From contig NZ_VUOD01000006.1 in NCBI RefSeq assembly GCF_008386465.1, forward strand, positions 62,001-126,000: DNA of 64,000 bases, given 5' to 3'. Origin of the DNA: Arenimonas fontis. Lineage in GTDB: Bacteria; Pseudomonadota; Gammaproteobacteria; Xanthomonadales; Xanthomonadaceae. The position numbers were made by a program, and so were the translations under genes. The notes under the pieces were generated by a model. That model ran no database searches and was not told the origin of the DNA. It worked only from the letters and a program-made list of their open reading frames with translations. This document shows positions 17,809-30,030 of the stretch, piece by piece. The stretch's first letter is position 1. Every line of letters begins with the position of its first letter.

Positions 17809-18023
17809 AAGCATTGGAAGGAACGCGTCGCCCCGCGGGGACCGGCCACGATGCCTGCCCGTCTAGAGCGTTTGCTTTACACTACGGCCCGCCATGCCCC
17901 TTCCCAGCCCCGCTCGGAAGGCTGTGGCGCTAGTATTTTCAACAACTTGCGGATCATACTTCGCCAACAATCTTACGCCTGCCCCGCGCAGGCCGCGCCG
18001 ATCCGCCGGACCCGGAGCCCTCC
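17809..18023 (+). promoter_or_regulatory. Leader region of leucine dehydrogenase, no gene seen
   Basis: This stretch after the RNA candidate holds no convincing frame. A TTTACACT at 17876-17883 could supply a -10 (TACACT), a form that recurs upstream of other genes here (22268, 26569). A relatively AT-rich patch at 17930-17975 (TAGTATTTTCAACAACTTGC and onward) may hold a second promoter or an operator. The ribosome site before the leucine dehydrogenase ATG is weak (GGAG at 18015-18018). Confidence 0.35.
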
Positions 18024-19124
18024 ATGATCTTCGAACGCATCTCCACCTCGGACCACGAGGAAGTGGTGTACTGCCACAACAAGGACGCGGGCCTGCGCGC
18101 CATCATCGCGATCCACAACACGGTGCTGGGACCGGCCCTGGGCGGCACCCGCATGTGGCCCTACGCCACCGAGCAGGAGGCGCTGGAGGACGTGCTGCGC
18201 CTGAGCCGCGGCATGACCTACAAGGCCGCGGTGTCCGGCCTGAACCTGGGCGGCGGCAAGGCGGTGATCTGGGGCGACCCGAACAAGGACAAGTCCGAGG
18301 CCCTGTTCCGCGCCTTCGGCCGCTTCGTCAACTCGCTGGGCGGCCGCTACATCACCGCCGAAGACGTCGGCATCGACGTCAACGACATGGAATACGTACT
18401 GCGCGAAACCGAATTCGTGACCGGCGTGCACCAGGTGCACGGCGGTTCCGGCGATCCCTCGCCGTTCACCGCCTACGGCACCCTGCAGGGCCTCATGGCC
18501 GCCCTGCAGGTCAAGTTCGGCGACGAGGACGTGGGCAAGTACAGCTACGCCGTGCAGGGCGTGGGCCACGTCGGCATGGAGTTCGTCAAGCTGCTGCGCG
18601 AGCGCGGCGCCAAGGTTTTTGTCACCGACATCAACAAGGACGCCGTGCAGCGGGCGGTGGACGAGTACGGCTGCGAGGCCGTGGGCCTGGACGAGATCTA
18701 CGACGTGGACGCCGATGTCTACTCGCCGACCGCCCTGGGCGGCACGGTCAACGAGAAGACCCTGCCGCGCCTGAAGTGCAAGGTGATCTGCGGCGCCGCC
18801 AACAACCAGCTGGCCAACGAAGCCGCCGGCATCGAGCTGGAAAAGCGCGGCATGCTTTACGCGCCCGACTACGCGGTGAACGCCGGCGGCCTGATGAACG
18901 TCTCGCTGGAGATCGACGGCTACAACCGCGAGCGCGCCATGCGCATGATGCGGACCATCTACTACAACCTGGGCCGCATCTTCGAGATCGCCAAGCGCGA
19001 CGGCATCCCGACCTTCAAGGCTGCCGACCGCATGGCCGAGGAGCGCATCGCCGCCATCGGCAAGCTGCGCCTGCCGCATCTGGGCGCGGCCGCGCCGCGC
19101 TTCCAGGGTCGCCGCGGCAACTGA
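18024..19124 (+). CDS. Leucine/valine dehydrogenase
   Basis: A 366-residue NAD-dependent amino acid dehydrogenase that deaminates leucine, isoleucine and valine to their 2-oxo acids. Diagnostic segments are [35 protein letters not shown] with catalytic Lys79, and the Rossmann loop [30 protein letters not shown] and [15 protein letters not shown] are typical of the Leu/Phe/Val branch. It starts the branched-chain catabolic island, upstream of isovaleryl-CoA dehydrogenase. A C-terminal basic tail (RFQGRRGN) is short and normal. Confidence 0.92.
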   Translation: MIFERISTSDHEEVVYCHNKDAGLRAIIAIHNTVLGPALGGTRMWPYATEQEALEDVLRLSRGMTYKAAVSGLNLGGGKAVIWGDPNKDKSEALFRAFGRFVNSLGGRYITAEDVGIDVNDMEYVLRETEFVTGVHQVHGGSGDPSPFTAYGTLQGLMAALQVKFGDEDVGKYSYAVQGVGHVGMEFVKLLRERGAKVFVTDINKDAVQRAVDEYGCEAVGLDEIYDVDADVYSPTALGGTVNEKTLPRLKCKVICGAANNQLANEAAGIELEKRGMLYAPDYAVNAGGLMNVSLEIDGYNRERAMRMMRTIYYNLGRIFEIAKRDGIPTFKAADRMAEERIAAIGKLRLPHLGAAAPRFQGRRGN

Positions 19125-19134
19125 GCCCCGCCTG

Positions 19135-19160
19135 GACCCGGCCGCCACGGCGGCCGGGTC
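19135..19160. terminator. Strong GC hairpin after leucine dehydrogenase
   Basis: A 12-bp perfect inverted repeat (GACCCGGCCGCC with its complement) around a two-base loop starts 11 bases after the stop. No T-run follows, so it may slow or partly end transcription before the acyl-CoA dehydrogenase gene rather than terminate it fully. Confidence 0.4.
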
Positions 19161-19213
19161 ATCATCGGCGTTCCGGACCAGGCCCACCCAGACACCCAGA
19201 CACGGAGTCGTCC

Positions 19214-20371
19214 ATGCGCGTTTTCCCGCTCGGCGAAGAACTCGATGCCCTGCGCGAGGCGGTACGCCGTTTCGCCGAGGCCGAAATCGCCCCGCGCGCG
19301 TCCCGCATCGACGAGGACAACGCCTTCCCGCAGGAGCTGTGGCCCAAGCTGGGCGAGCTGGGTCTGTTGGGCATGACCGTGCCCGGCGAGTACGGCGGTT
19401 CGGACATGGGTTACCTGGCGCACCTGGTGGCGATGGAGGAAATCTCCCGCGCTTCCGGCTCGGTCGGCCTGAGCTACGGCGCCCATTCCAACCTCTGCGT
19501 CTCCAATCTCTACGCCAACGGCAGCGAGGCACAGCGGCAGAAGTACCTGCCGAAGCTGTGCAGCGGCGAGTGGAAGGGCGCCCTGGCGATGAGCGAGCCC
19601 GGCGCCGGCTCCGATGTGGTCGGCTCGATGAGCTGCCGCGCCGAGTGGCGCGGCGACGTCTGGGTCGCCAACGGCAGCAAGATGTGGATCACCAACGGCC
19701 CCGAAGCCGACGTGCTGGTGGTCTACATGCGCACCGCCGGCAAGGAGGCGGGCAGCCGCTGCATCACCGCCTTCATCGTCGAGCGCGGCATGAAGGGCTT
19801 TTCCACCGCCCAGAAGCTGGACAAGCTGGGCATGCGTGGCTCCAACACCTGCGAGCTGGTATTCGAGAACTGCGAGATTCCGCCCGAAAACGTCCTTGGC
19901 GAGGTCAACCAGGGCGTCAAGGTGCTGATGAGCGGCCTGAACACCGAGCGCCTGGTACTGACCGGCGGCCCGCTGGGCCTGATGCAGGCAGCCATGGACG
20001 TCGTGCTGCCCTACGTGCGCGAGCGCCGGCAGTTCGACGCACCGATCGGCAGCTTCGGCATCATGCAGGCCAAGATCGCCGACATGTACACCGCCCTGCA
20101 GGCCAGTCGCGCCTTCGCCTACCAGGTGGCGCGCGACTACGACGCCGGCCACCGCAGCCGGGTGGACGCCGCCGCCTGCCTGCTGCAGGCCAGCGAGGCG
20201 GCGGTTCAGGTGGCCCTGGAGGCGATCCAGGCCCTGGGCGGCAACGGCTACATCAACGAATACCCGACCGGGCGGATCCTGCGCGACGCCAAGCTGTACG
20301 CGATCGGCGCCGGCACCAACGAGATCCGCCGCATGCTGATCGGCCGCGAGCTGTTCGAAGGCCGCGACTGA
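19214..20371 (+). CDS. liuA: Isovaleryl-CoA dehydrogenase
   Basis: A 385-residue flavin enzyme that oxidises isovaleryl-CoA to 3-methylcrotonyl-CoA in leucine degradation. The FAD and substrate motifs [10 protein letters not shown] and [13 protein letters not shown] are present. The catalytic base is placed as in isovaleryl-CoA dehydrogenases: Glu245 in [19 protein letters not shown], while the usual Glu of other acyl-CoA dehydrogenases is replaced in [18 protein letters not shown]. That substitution pair is the evidence for the substrate. The ATG at 19214 opens the family N-terminus; the long upstream open frame overlaps leucine dehydrogenase and is not coding. It stands between the dehydrogenase and a thiolase gene. 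Confidence 0.93.
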   Translation: MRVFPLGEELDALREAVRRFAEAEIAPRASRIDEDNAFPQELWPKLGELGLLGMTVPGEYGGSDMGYLAHLVAMEEISRASGSVGLSYGAHSNLCVSNLYANGSEAQRQKYLPKLCSGEWKGALAMSEPGAGSDVVGSMSCRAEWRGDVWVANGSKMWITNGPEADVLVVYMRTAGKEAGSRCITAFIVERGMKGFSTAQKLDKLGMRGSNTCELVFENCEIPPENVLGEVNQGVKVLMSGLNTERLVLTGGPLGLMQAAMDVVLPYVRERRQFDAPIGSFGIMQAKIADMYTALQASRAFAYQVARDYDAGHRSRVDAAACLLQASEAAVQVALEAIQALGGNGYINEYPTGRILRDAKLYAIGAGTNEIRRMLIGRELFEGRD

Positions 20372-20559
20372 AGCCCGACATCGCCGCGGCCGCATTCCCG
20401 CGGCGGCGTGGGCCCGGCCGATGTGCCAGCACGGCGCCCGCGGCCGGCTGGCGGGCGATTTCCGCCAGGGCGTCCGTCCCCGCCCTCGCCCCGCGCCCGG
20501 CATCCGGGCGATAATCCCGCCATTGCCTCTACCCCATTCCCGACAAGCACGGAGCCATC

Positions 20560-21735
<1,176 letters not shown>

Positions 21736-21853
21736 GGGGTATTTCAAGCGAGCACTTGACTGCGACCCCGTTCGTGACATGATTTTGGCGGCGTGCGCGC
21801 CCGGCGCACGTTTGAATATCCGAACTCAACACTCCCAGACGAGGAAAACTCCC

Positions 21854-22204
21854 ATGTCCCTGAACAAGACCCTGCTCGCCCTGGCCCTGGGCCTGGCCCT
21901 GGCGGCCTGTTCGCAGCAGGCCGAACAGGCTGCCGACGAGGCGTCCGCCGCCGCCGAGAACGCCGCTGCCGAAACCGCCGAGGCCGCCGAGGCCACTGCC
22001 GACGCCGCCGTCGAGGGTGCCGAGGCCGCCGGTGAGGCTGTCTCCGATGCCGCCGAAGCCGCCGGTGAGGCGATGGAGGAAGGCGCCGCCGCTGCCGAGG
22101 AGGCGATGGATGACGCCGCCGCCGCGGCCGACGAGGCCATGGACGATGCCGCCGAAGCCGTCGAAGAGGCTGCCGAGGAAGTCGAGGACGAGGCGAAGGA
22201 GTAA
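21854..22204 (+). CDS. Alanine/glutamate-rich acidic lipoprotein
   Basis: A 116-residue protein. MSLNKTLLALALGLALAAC is a clean lipoprotein signal with the lipidated Cys at 19. Almost all the rest consists of Ala, Glu, Asp and a few Gly/Met in near-heptad order (AAEEAMDDAAAAADEAMDDA), giving a long, strongly negative amphipathic helix that can form a coiled coil. There is no enzyme motif. It has a good terminator at 22232, a GAGGAAAA ribosome site and its own gap upstream, so it is probably a separate unit inserted in the liu cluster. A spacer or cation-binding role in the periplasm is possible but unproven. Confidence 0.8.
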   Translation: MSLNKTLLALALGLALAACSQQAEQAADEASAAAENAAAETAEAAEATADAAVEGAEAAGEAVSDAAEAAGEAMEEGAAAAEEAMDDAAAAADEAMDDAAEAVEEAAEEVEDEAKE

Positions 22205-22231
22205 TCCTTCCCGCTTTCTTGCTTCGATACC

Positions 22232-22266
22232 GACGGGCGCGGCGAGAGTCGCGCCCGTCTTCTTTT
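22232..22266 (+). terminator. Intrinsic terminator of the Ala/Glu-rich lipoprotein
   Basis: A 10-bp perfect stem (GACGGGCGCG and CGCGCCCGTC at 22232-22241 and 22250-22259) with an eight-base loop, followed by TTCTTTT. It lies 28 bases after the stop codon, so the carboxylase gene downstream needs its own promoter, which the TACACT at 22268-22273 may provide. Confidence 0.8.
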
Positions 22267-22300
22267 GTACACTCCGGGCTTCGCCAAGGGAGTGAACTCG

Positions 22301-23908
22301 ATGCCCGTCCTGTCCAGCCACGTTGACCCGCGCTCGCCGGAGTTCCAGGAGAACGCCGAGGCCCTGCGCGCCGCCGTCGCCGAGTTGGAAGAGCGCCTGG
22401 CCTGCGCCGCCGCCGGTGGCGGTGAAAAGGCCAGGGCCAAACACGTCGAACGCGGCAAGCTGCTGCCGCGCGAGCGCATCGCCGCCCTGCTCGACCCGGG
22501 CTCGCCCTTCCTGGAGCTCTCGCCGCTGGCGGCCGGCGGCCTGTACGACGACGCCGCGCCGGCCGCCGGCATCATCACCGGCATCGGCCGCGTGCACGGC
22601 ATCGAGGTGGTGGTCGTGGCCAACGACGCCACCGTCAAGGGCGGCACCTACTTCCCGATGACGGTGAAGAAACACCTGCGCGCCCAGGAAGTGGCACTGG
22701 AGAACCACCTGCCCTGCGTCTACCTGGTGGACTCCGGCGGCGCCTTCCTGCCGCTGCAGGACGAGGTCTTCCCGGACAAGGAGCACTTCGGCCGCATCTT
22801 CTACAACCAGGCGCGGCTCAGCGCCCGCAACATCCCGCAGGTGGCGGTGGTGATGGGCAGCTGTACCGCCGGCGGCGCCTACGTGCCGGCGATGTGCGAC
22901 GAAAGCATCATCGTCAAGGGCCAGGGCACCATCTTCCTGGGCGGCCCGCCGCTGGTGAAGGCGGCCACCGGCGAGGTCGTGGATGCCGAGTCGCTGGGCG
23001 GCGCCGAGGTGCACACCAGCATGTCCGGCGTGGCCGACCACTTCGCCGAGGACGACCGGCATGCCCTGCAGATCGCCCGTGATGTCGTCCGCCACCTCAA
23101 CCGCCGCAAGCAGGTTCCGCTGGCCCTGCAGGAACCGCGTGAGCCGCTGTACCCGGCCGAGCAGATCTACGGCATCGTCCCGCGCGACACCCGCCGGCCC
23201 TTCGACGTGCGCGAGGTGATCGCCAGGCTGGTGGACGGCAGCGAGTTCCAGGAATTCAAGGCCCGCTACGGCAAGACCCTGGTCTGCGGCTTCGCCCACA
23301 TCCACGGCTATCCGGTCGGCATCGTCGCCAACAACGGCATCCTGTTCTCGGAGTCGGCGCTCAAGGGCGCGCATTTCATCGAGCTGTGCAACCAGCGCGA
23401 CATTCCGCTTGTCTTCCTGCAGAACATCACCGGCTTCATGGTCGGCAAGAAGTACGAAAACGCCGGCATCGCCAAAGACGGCGCCAAGATGGTCACCGCC
23501 GTGGCCTGCAGCCACGTGCCCAAGTTCACCGTGGTGATCGGCGGGTCTTTTGGCGCCGGCAACTATGCCATGTGCGGCCGCGCCTACGGCGCCCGCTTCC
23601 TGTGGATGTGGCCGAATGCCCGCATCAGCGTGATGGGCGGCGAGCAGGCCGCCAGCGTGCTGGCCACGGTCAAGCGTGACGGCGTCGAGGCCGCCGGCGG
23701 CCAGTGGAGCAAGGAAGAGGAAGAGGCCTTCAAGGCGCCGATCCGCGAACAGTACGAACGCCAAGGCTCGCCCTGGTACGCCACCGCCCGGCTCTGGGAC
23801 GACGGCATCATCGATCCGGCCGATTCCCGGCGGGTGCTGGGCCTGGCGCTGTCGGCGGCGCTCAACGCTCCGATCGAGAAGGATCGTTTCGGCGTCTTCC
23901 GCATGTAA
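22301..23908 (+). CDS. liuB: Methylcrotonyl-CoA carboxylase, carboxyltransferase (beta) subunit
   Basis: A 535-residue carboxyltransferase that moves the carboxyl group from biotin to 3-methylcrotonyl-CoA, giving 3-methylglutaconyl-CoA. The acyl-CoA-binding and oxyanion motifs [19 protein letters not shown] and [20 protein letters not shown] are typical of the methylcrotonyl branch, as is [20 protein letters not shown]. The length and C-terminus (KDRFGVFRM) match LiuB proteins. The ATG at 22301 has GGGAG nine bases upstream. Its partner alpha subunit is at 27446, with the feo operon lying between the two on the other strand. Confidence 0.94.
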   Translation: MPVLSSHVDPRSPEFQENAEALRAAVAELEERLACAAAGGGEKARAKHVERGKLLPRERIAALLDPGSPFLELSPLAAGGLYDDAAPAAGIITGIGRVHGIEVVVVANDATVKGGTYFPMTVKKHLRAQEVALENHLPCVYLVDSGGAFLPLQDEVFPDKEHFGRIFYNQARLSARNIPQVAVVMGSCTAGGAYVPAMCDESIIVKGQGTIFLGGPPLVKAATGEVVDAESLGGAEVHTSMSGVADHFAEDDRHALQIARDVVRHLNRRKQVPLALQEPREPLYPAEQIYGIVPRDTRRPFDVREVIARLVDGSEFQEFKARYGKTLVCGFAHIHGYPVGIVANNGILFSESALKGAHFIELCNQRDIPLVFLQNITGFMVGKKYENAGIAKDGAKMVTAVACSHVPKFTVVIGGSFGAGNYAMCGRAYGARFLWMWPNARISVMGGEQAASVLATVKRDGVEAAGGQWSKEEEEAFKAPIREQYERQGSPWYATARLWDDGIIDPADSRRVLGLALSAALNAPIEKDRFGVFRM

Positions 23909-23923
23909 GGCAAGAACAGAACC

Positions 23924-23951
23924 TGGTCAGGTTCGTCTGGAAAGTGAACCT
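23924..23951. terminator. Inverted repeats between convergent liuB and feo operon
   Basis: GAACCTG/CAGGTTC form a short palindrome at about 23920, and CAGGTTC pairs again with GAACCTG downstream across an 11-base loop, so two alternative hairpins are possible in the 66-base gap. A short T-containing stretch (TTCTTTAT) follows on the plus strand. It is probably a bidirectional terminator of modest strength. Confidence 0.4.
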
Positions 23952-23974
23952 GGCCTCGTTCTTTATCGCTTCAG

Positions 23975-24244
23975 TCAGTCCTTGCCGCAGCCGCCGCAGC
24001 CGCTGTTGCCGCAGTTGGCGGTCACCCGCCTGCCGCCCGGGCCCGGCGCCAGCCGCGCCATCGGCGCGATCTTCCGGCCCAGGCCTCGCAGCAGCGGGCT
24101 GCGGCGGTTGAGCAGGAACAGCACCACCGCCACCTGCACGCGCCGCCAGGTGCCGGGCATGACCCGCTTGAAGCTGTAGAGCGCCGCAGCCAGCACCACC
24201 ACGGCCAGCAGGCTGTTCTCCAGCAGGGGCCAGTAGGCGTTCAT
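23975..24244 (-). CDS. DUF6587 family small membrane protein of the feo operon
   Basis: An 89-residue protein with one N-terminal membrane helix (LLAVVVLAAALYSFKRVMPG), a basic middle and a Cys-rich end, NCGNSGCGGCGKD. The pattern fits DUF6587, found as the third gene of feoA-feoB operons in Xanthomonas relatives. It starts four bases beyond the feoB stop, so it is co-translated with it. The four-Cys tail could bind iron or an Fe-S cluster, in the place taken by FeoC in enterobacteria; this is inference from position and sequence. The cytoplasmic or periplasmic side of the tail is not clear. Confidence 0.7.
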   Translation of the reverse strand: MNAYWPLLENSLLAVVVLAAALYSFKRVMPGTWRRVQVAVVLFLLNRRSPLLRGLGRKIAPMARLAPGPGGRRVTANCGNSGCGGCGKD

Positions 24245-24248
24245 GCGC

Positions 24249-26099
24249 TCAGCCGGTGATCCAGCGGGTGATCTGGAAGGTCAGGAAGGAGGCCAGGTAG
24301 GCCAGGGCGAACAGGTAGACAGCCATCACCGCCACCGTGCGCCAGGAGCCGGTCTCGCGCCGCACCACCGCCAGGGTGGACAGGCACTGCGGCGCGTAGA
24401 TGAACCACACCAGCAGCGACAGCGCCGTCGCCAGCGGCCACTCACTGGCAATCAGCGGCTGCAGGGCCTGGGCGGCGGCTTCCTCGTCCGGCGCCGACAG
24501 CGCGTACACCGTGGCCAGGGCCGACACCGCCACCTCGCGCGCGGCCATGCCCGGCACCAGGGCGATGGAGATCTGCCAGTTGAAGCCGATCGGCGCGAAC
24601 ACGTATTCCAGCAGCTGGCCGAGCTGGCCGGCCAGGCTGTACTCGATGGTCGGCTCGCTGGCGCCCGGCGGCGGCGCCGGGAAATTCAGCAGCGCCCACA
24701 TCACGATAGTCAGGGAGAGGATGATCGTGCCGACGCGGCGCAGGAAGATCCAGCAGCGCTCCCACAGGCCGATCAGGATGTCGCGCGGATGCGGAACGCG
24801 ATAGCTGGGCAGCTCCAGCAGCAGGCTGTGTTCGCCGCCGCGGCGCCAGCGCTTCATGATCCAGGCCACCAGCAGGGCGCTGGCAATGCCGGCCAGGTAC
24901 AGGCCGAACAGCACCAAGCCCTGCAGGTTGAACAGTCCCCCGACCTCCTGCCGCGGCACGAAGGCGCCGATCAGCAGGGTGTACACCGGCAACCGCGCCG
25001 AGCAGGTCATGAGCGGCGCCACCATGATCGTGGCCAGGCGGTCGCGCGGGTCCTGGATCGAGCGCGTGGCCATGATGCCGGGGATGGCGCAGGCGAAGCT
25101 GGACAGCAGCGGGATGAAGGAACGGCCGCTGAGGCCGGCCTTGAACATCGGCCGGTCCAGCAGGAAGGCGGCGCGTGGCAGGTAGCCGCTTTCCTCCAGC
25201 GCCAGGATGAACAGGAACAGCAGCAGGATCTGCGGCAGGAACTCCACCACCGTGCCTACGCCGGCGAAGATGCCGTCGGTGACCAGGCTTTGCAGATGCC
25301 CTTCGGGCAGCAGCGCCGCCAGCCATTCGCCGGCGGCGCCGACCCCGCCGGCCAGGGCGTCCTGTAGCGGCGCCGCCCAGGCGAACACCGCCTGGAAGAT
25401 CAGGAACATGGCCGCCACCAACACCAGCAGGCCGGCCACGGGATGCAGCAGCACCCGGTCCAGGGCCTCGTCCACGTGCGCGGTCGGTGACGGCATGTCC
25501 ACGGCCCGCGCGATCAGCTCGCGCACCTGCTGGTGCAGGCTCAGGTCGTCGGGAATGTCCACCGCTGGCGGCGTCGGGATGTCGCCGCGGTCCAGCACTT
25601 CCACCAGCTGCCGGGCACCGCCGCGGCGGATGCCGATGGTTTCCACCACCGGCACGCCCAGGGCCCCGGACAACGCGTGCAGGTCAATGCGGATGCCGCG
25701 CCGGTGGGCGGTGTCGGCCATGTTCACCGCCACCACCATCGGCAGGCCGAGGGCGCGCACTTCCAGCACGAAGCGCAGGTGCAGGCGCAGGTTGGTGGCA
25801 TCCACCACGCAGACCAGGGCATCCGGGCGCGGCTCGTCCGGATGCATGCCGCGACAGACGTCGCGGGTGACCGCCTCGTCGGGCGAGAGCGCATCCAGGC
25901 TGTAAGCCCCGGGCAGGTCCAGCACGTCGAAATGCCGGCCCGAGGGCGCGGTGAAGCGGCCGGACTTGCGCTCGACGGTGACGCCGGCGTAGTTGGCCAC
26001 CTTCTGCCGGCTACCGGTCAGCTGGTTGAACAGCGCCGTCTTGCCGCAGTTGGGATTGCCCAGCAGCGCGATGCGGATGCTTTCGGCAGCGGCGTTCAC
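24249..26099 (-). CDS. feoB: Ferrous iron transport protein B
   Basis: A 616-residue inner-membrane Fe(II) transporter with an N-terminal G-protein domain. G motifs are GNPNCGKTALFNQLTG (G1), GVTVERKSG (G2), DLPGAYSLD (G3) and VNMAD (G4). A helical insert (S-domain) follows, then the two Gate domains with ASSFACAIPGIMATRSIQDP-like and PLMTCSARLPVYTLLIGAF segments, in which Cys residues line the proposed pore. The protein is shorter than the 770-residue E. coli form, as usual in this lineage. It starts with GTG at 26099, overlapping the feoA stop as GTGA. The long upstream open frame to 26369 covers feoA and is not coding. Confidence 0.95.
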   Translation of the reverse strand: MNAAAESIRIALLGNPNCGKTALFNQLTGSRQKVANYAGVTVERKSGRFTAPSGRHFDVLDLPGAYSLDALSPDEAVTRDVCRGMHPDEPRPDALVCVVDATNLRLHLRFVLEVRALGLPMVVAVNMADTAHRRGIRIDLHALSGALGVPVVETIGIRRGGARQLVEVLDRGDIPTPPAVDIPDDLSLHQQVRELIARAVDMPSPTAHVDEALDRVLLHPVAGLLVLVAAMFLIFQAVFAWAAPLQDALAGGVGAAGEWLAALLPEGHLQSLVTDGIFAGVGTVVEFLPQILLLFLFILALEESGYLPRAAFLLDRPMFKAGLSGRSFIPLLSSFACAIPGIMATRSIQDPRDRLATIMVAPLMTCSARLPVYTLLIGAFVPRQEVGGLFNLQGLVLFGLYLAGIASALLVAWIMKRWRRGGEHSLLLELPSYRVPHPRDILIGLWERCWIFLRRVGTIILSLTIVMWALLNFPAPPPGASEPTIEYSLAGQLGQLLEYVFAPIGFNWQISIALVPGMAAREVAVSALATVYALSAPDEEAAAQALQPLIASEWPLATALSLLVWFIYAPQCLSTLAVVRRETGSWRTVAVMAVYLFALAYLASFLTFQITRWITG

Positions 26100-26338
26100 G
26101 CGTCCACCTGCTCCACGCGGACCCGCTCGGCCTCGCTGCGGCGCAGGGCGAAGCGGGTGAAGCCCACCTGCACCAGGATCGGATCGCCGCCCAGCGGCGC
26201 CGTCCCCACCACCCGTACCGGCTCGCCGCCGACGAAACCCAGGGCGCGCAGGCGACGGGCGAGTGGATCGCCCGGGCTGCGCTGCTCGACCTCGGCGACG
26301 GTGGCACGGGCCCCCTTGGCTAGCTGGGAAAGGGTCAC
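26096..26338 (-). CDS. feoA: Ferrous iron transport protein A
   Basis: An 80-residue SH3-like FeoA protein: MTLSQLAKGARATVAEVEQR, RRLRALGFVGGEPVRVVGTA and the terminal FALRRSEAERVRVEQ. It is a cytoplasmic partner of FeoB required for Fe(II) uptake. The GTG at 26338 has GGAG eight bases upstream; no ATG is in frame. A Fur-like site and a TAGAAT -10 lie 16-36 bases upstream. It is the first gene of the three-gene feo operon. Confidence 0.93.
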   Translation of the reverse strand: MTLSQLAKGARATVAEVEQRSPGDPLARRLRALGFVGGEPVRVVGTAPLGGDPILVQVGFTRFALRRSEAERVRVEQVDA

Positions 26339-26353
26339 GATGGGCGCTCCAGA

Positions 26354-26374
26354 TGAGAATGCTTCGCAATTCTA
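26354..26374 (-). promoter_or_regulatory. feo promoter with Fur-like site
   Basis: On the minus strand TAGAAT (26369-26374) is a good -10. Directly downstream, over the expected start of transcription, lies the plus-strand sequence TGAGAATGCTTCGCA (26354-26368). It matches the 7-1-7 Fur pattern well in one half (TGAGAAT) and about 4 of 7 in the other. Repression of feoA-feoB by iron-loaded Fur fits both the site's position and the genes. Confidence 0.5.
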
Positions 26375-26602
26375 GACTGGCCGGGACAGGAAAGCGATGA
26401 CCCCGGTCAAAACCTCGGCCATCCGTCCGTTCCCGCCTCCCCGGCCGGCGCCGGGACCGCCTCCGGAACCCCTTCGGAGGCCTGTGCCGGAGACGGGATC
26501 GGCCCCGGGGATGGAGCCGACCCGCGACCGGCCCGAAGCACGGACTTCGGGCTCAGCGGCCCAGCCGCTACACTTGCCCGCTGGCCCGCGATGGAGCGCC
26601 CG

Positions 26603-27406
26603 ATGTCCGACCGCCCCGCCCTGCACGTCGCCCATGCCGGCGGCGTGGCCACCCTCACCCTGGATCGGCCGCAGGTCCACAACGCCTTCGACGATCGCCT
26701 GATCGCCGAGCTGACGGCCGCCCTGGAAGCCACGGACGCCGACCCGGCGGTGCGGGTGGTGGTACTGACCGGCGCCGGCAAGACCTTCTCGGCAGGGGCC
26801 GACCTGGACTGGATGCGCGGCATGGCCGCCGCCAGCGAGGCCGACAATCTGGCCGATTCCCTGCGCCTGGCCCGGTTGATGCGCACCCTGGCCTTCCTGT
26901 CCAAGCCGACCATTGCCCGGGTGAACGGCTCGGCCTATGGCGGCGGCGTCGGCCTGGTGGCCTGCTGCGACATCGCCATCGGGGTAACGCCGGCCAAGTT
27001 CTGCCTGTCGGAGGTGAAGCTGGGCCTGGTGCCGGCGGTGATCTCGCCCTACGTGACGGCGGCGATCGGGCCGCGCCAGGCGCGCAGGCTGTTCCTCAGC
27101 GCCGAGGTCTTCGAGGGGCCGGAGGCGCAGCGGGTCGGCCTGCTGCACGAGTGCGTGTCGCCCGACGCCCTGGACGAGGCCGTGGCCCGGCAGCTGCACT
27201 GGCTGGGCAAGGGCGCTCCGGTGGCCCAGCACGAGGCCAAGCGCCTGGCCCTGCGCATGGCAGGCTGCAGCCCCGAAACCGCCGAACGCGTGGACGCCGA
27301 AAACGCCGCCCTGATTGCCCGCCTGCGCGTCTCCCCCGAGGGTCAGGAAGGCCTCGCCGCCTTCCTCTCCAAACGCCCACCAGCCTGGGCGCAGGGTTCC
27401 GGCTAA
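26603..27406 (+). CDS. liuC: Methylglutaconyl-CoA hydratase / enoyl-CoA hydratase
   Basis: A 267-residue crotonase-fold enzyme that would hydrate 3-methylglutaconyl-CoA to HMG-CoA in the leucine pathway. The oxyanion-hole segments are KTFSAGADLDWMRGMA and RVNGSAYGGGVGLVACCDIA, and SEVKLGLVPAVISPYVTAAI carries a Glu at the usual catalytic place. The extra DLDWMR signature is shared by LiuC/AtuE-type hydratases. ATG at 26603 has GGAG seven bases before it; an ATG at 26591 lies over that ribosome site. TACACT at 26569-26574 is a possible -10. The assignment to liuC rests on both motif and neighbours. Confidence 0.9.
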   Translation: MSDRPALHVAHAGGVATLTLDRPQVHNAFDDRLIAELTAALEATDADPAVRVVVLTGAGKTFSAGADLDWMRGMAAASEADNLADSLRLARLMRTLAFLSKPTIARVNGSAYGGGVGLVACCDIAIGVTPAKFCLSEVKLGLVPAVISPYVTAAIGPRQARRLFLSAEVFEGPEAQRVGLLHECVSPDALDEAVARQLHWLGKGAPVAQHEAKRLALRMAGCSPETAERVDAENAALIARLRVSPEGQEGLAAFLSKRPPAWAQGSG

Positions 27407-27445
27407 GCCGCCCTGGAGGCTGTCTTGGATTCCGTGGCGAAAACC

Positions 27446-29442
<1,997 letters not shown>

Positions 29443-29443
<1 letters not shown>

Positions 29444-30030
29444 TGCGCGCCCGCGTCCGCCGCTACGGGGTTCTGCTGTCGGCGCTGGCCCTGCTGGCCG
29501 GCTGCGAGGCCACCCGTTTCGAACAGGCGCCGCTGACCGCCGAGGCTGCCTGCGACCCGGCCCTGGCCGGCCGCTGGCTGTCGGTGGCCGAGCCGCCCGG
29601 ACCGGACGGAGAGATGGAACTGCAGGTCTCCGCGGATTGCCTGCTGGCGGTGGTCGAATACCAGGGCGAACAGCGCCGTACAGGCGAGGTCGCGCGCCTG
29701 CACACCGGCCGGCACGGCGGGCACCGCTACGCCTGGGTGGACGCAGGCTGGGCGCACCGCCGCTTCGAAGTGGATCTGGCCGTGGCCGAAGGCGCGGTTT
29801 ACCTGGTGCGTTACCGGGTGCAAGGCGATGTCCTGGACGTCCGCAGCCCGGACACCCGCCGGGTCGCCCACCTGATCATCGACCAGGAGCTGGACGGCGA
29901 AGTGGTGGCGCGCGACTACTCGATCTTCAGCCGGGTGGATGTGGCCGACGGACTGGCGGCGCTGGAACGCGCCGATTTCTTCAAGCCCGAACCGCTGCGC
30001 TTCCGCCGCGCCCTGGAGCAGCCGCGATGA
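29443..30030 (+). CDS. Predicted lipoprotein embedded in the liu operon
   Basis: A 195-residue protein with a lipoprotein signal ([12 protein letters not shown], Cys after LLAG). The mature part has [20 protein letters not shown] and [20 protein letters not shown], a beta-rich arrangement ending with a helix and [14 protein letters not shown] do not recognise a named family. Its start overlaps the liuD stop (TGATG) and its stop overlaps the liuE start (ATGA), so it is translationally coupled on both sides, unusual for an exported protein among cytosolic CoA enzymes. It may serve leucine-derived metabolism or envelope sensing; there is no direct evidence. Confidence 0.75.

Noticed and set aside
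17894-19213. Long upstream extension of the isovaleryl-CoA dehydrogenase frame
   Set aside because: It overlaps leucine dehydrogenase in another frame and has Arg/Gly-rich composition. The ATG at 19214 gives the normal family N-terminus.
26100-26369. Upstream extension of feoB in the same frame
   Set aside because: It lies over feoA, which has clear family evidence. The GTG at 26099 overlaps the feoA stop in the usual coupled way.
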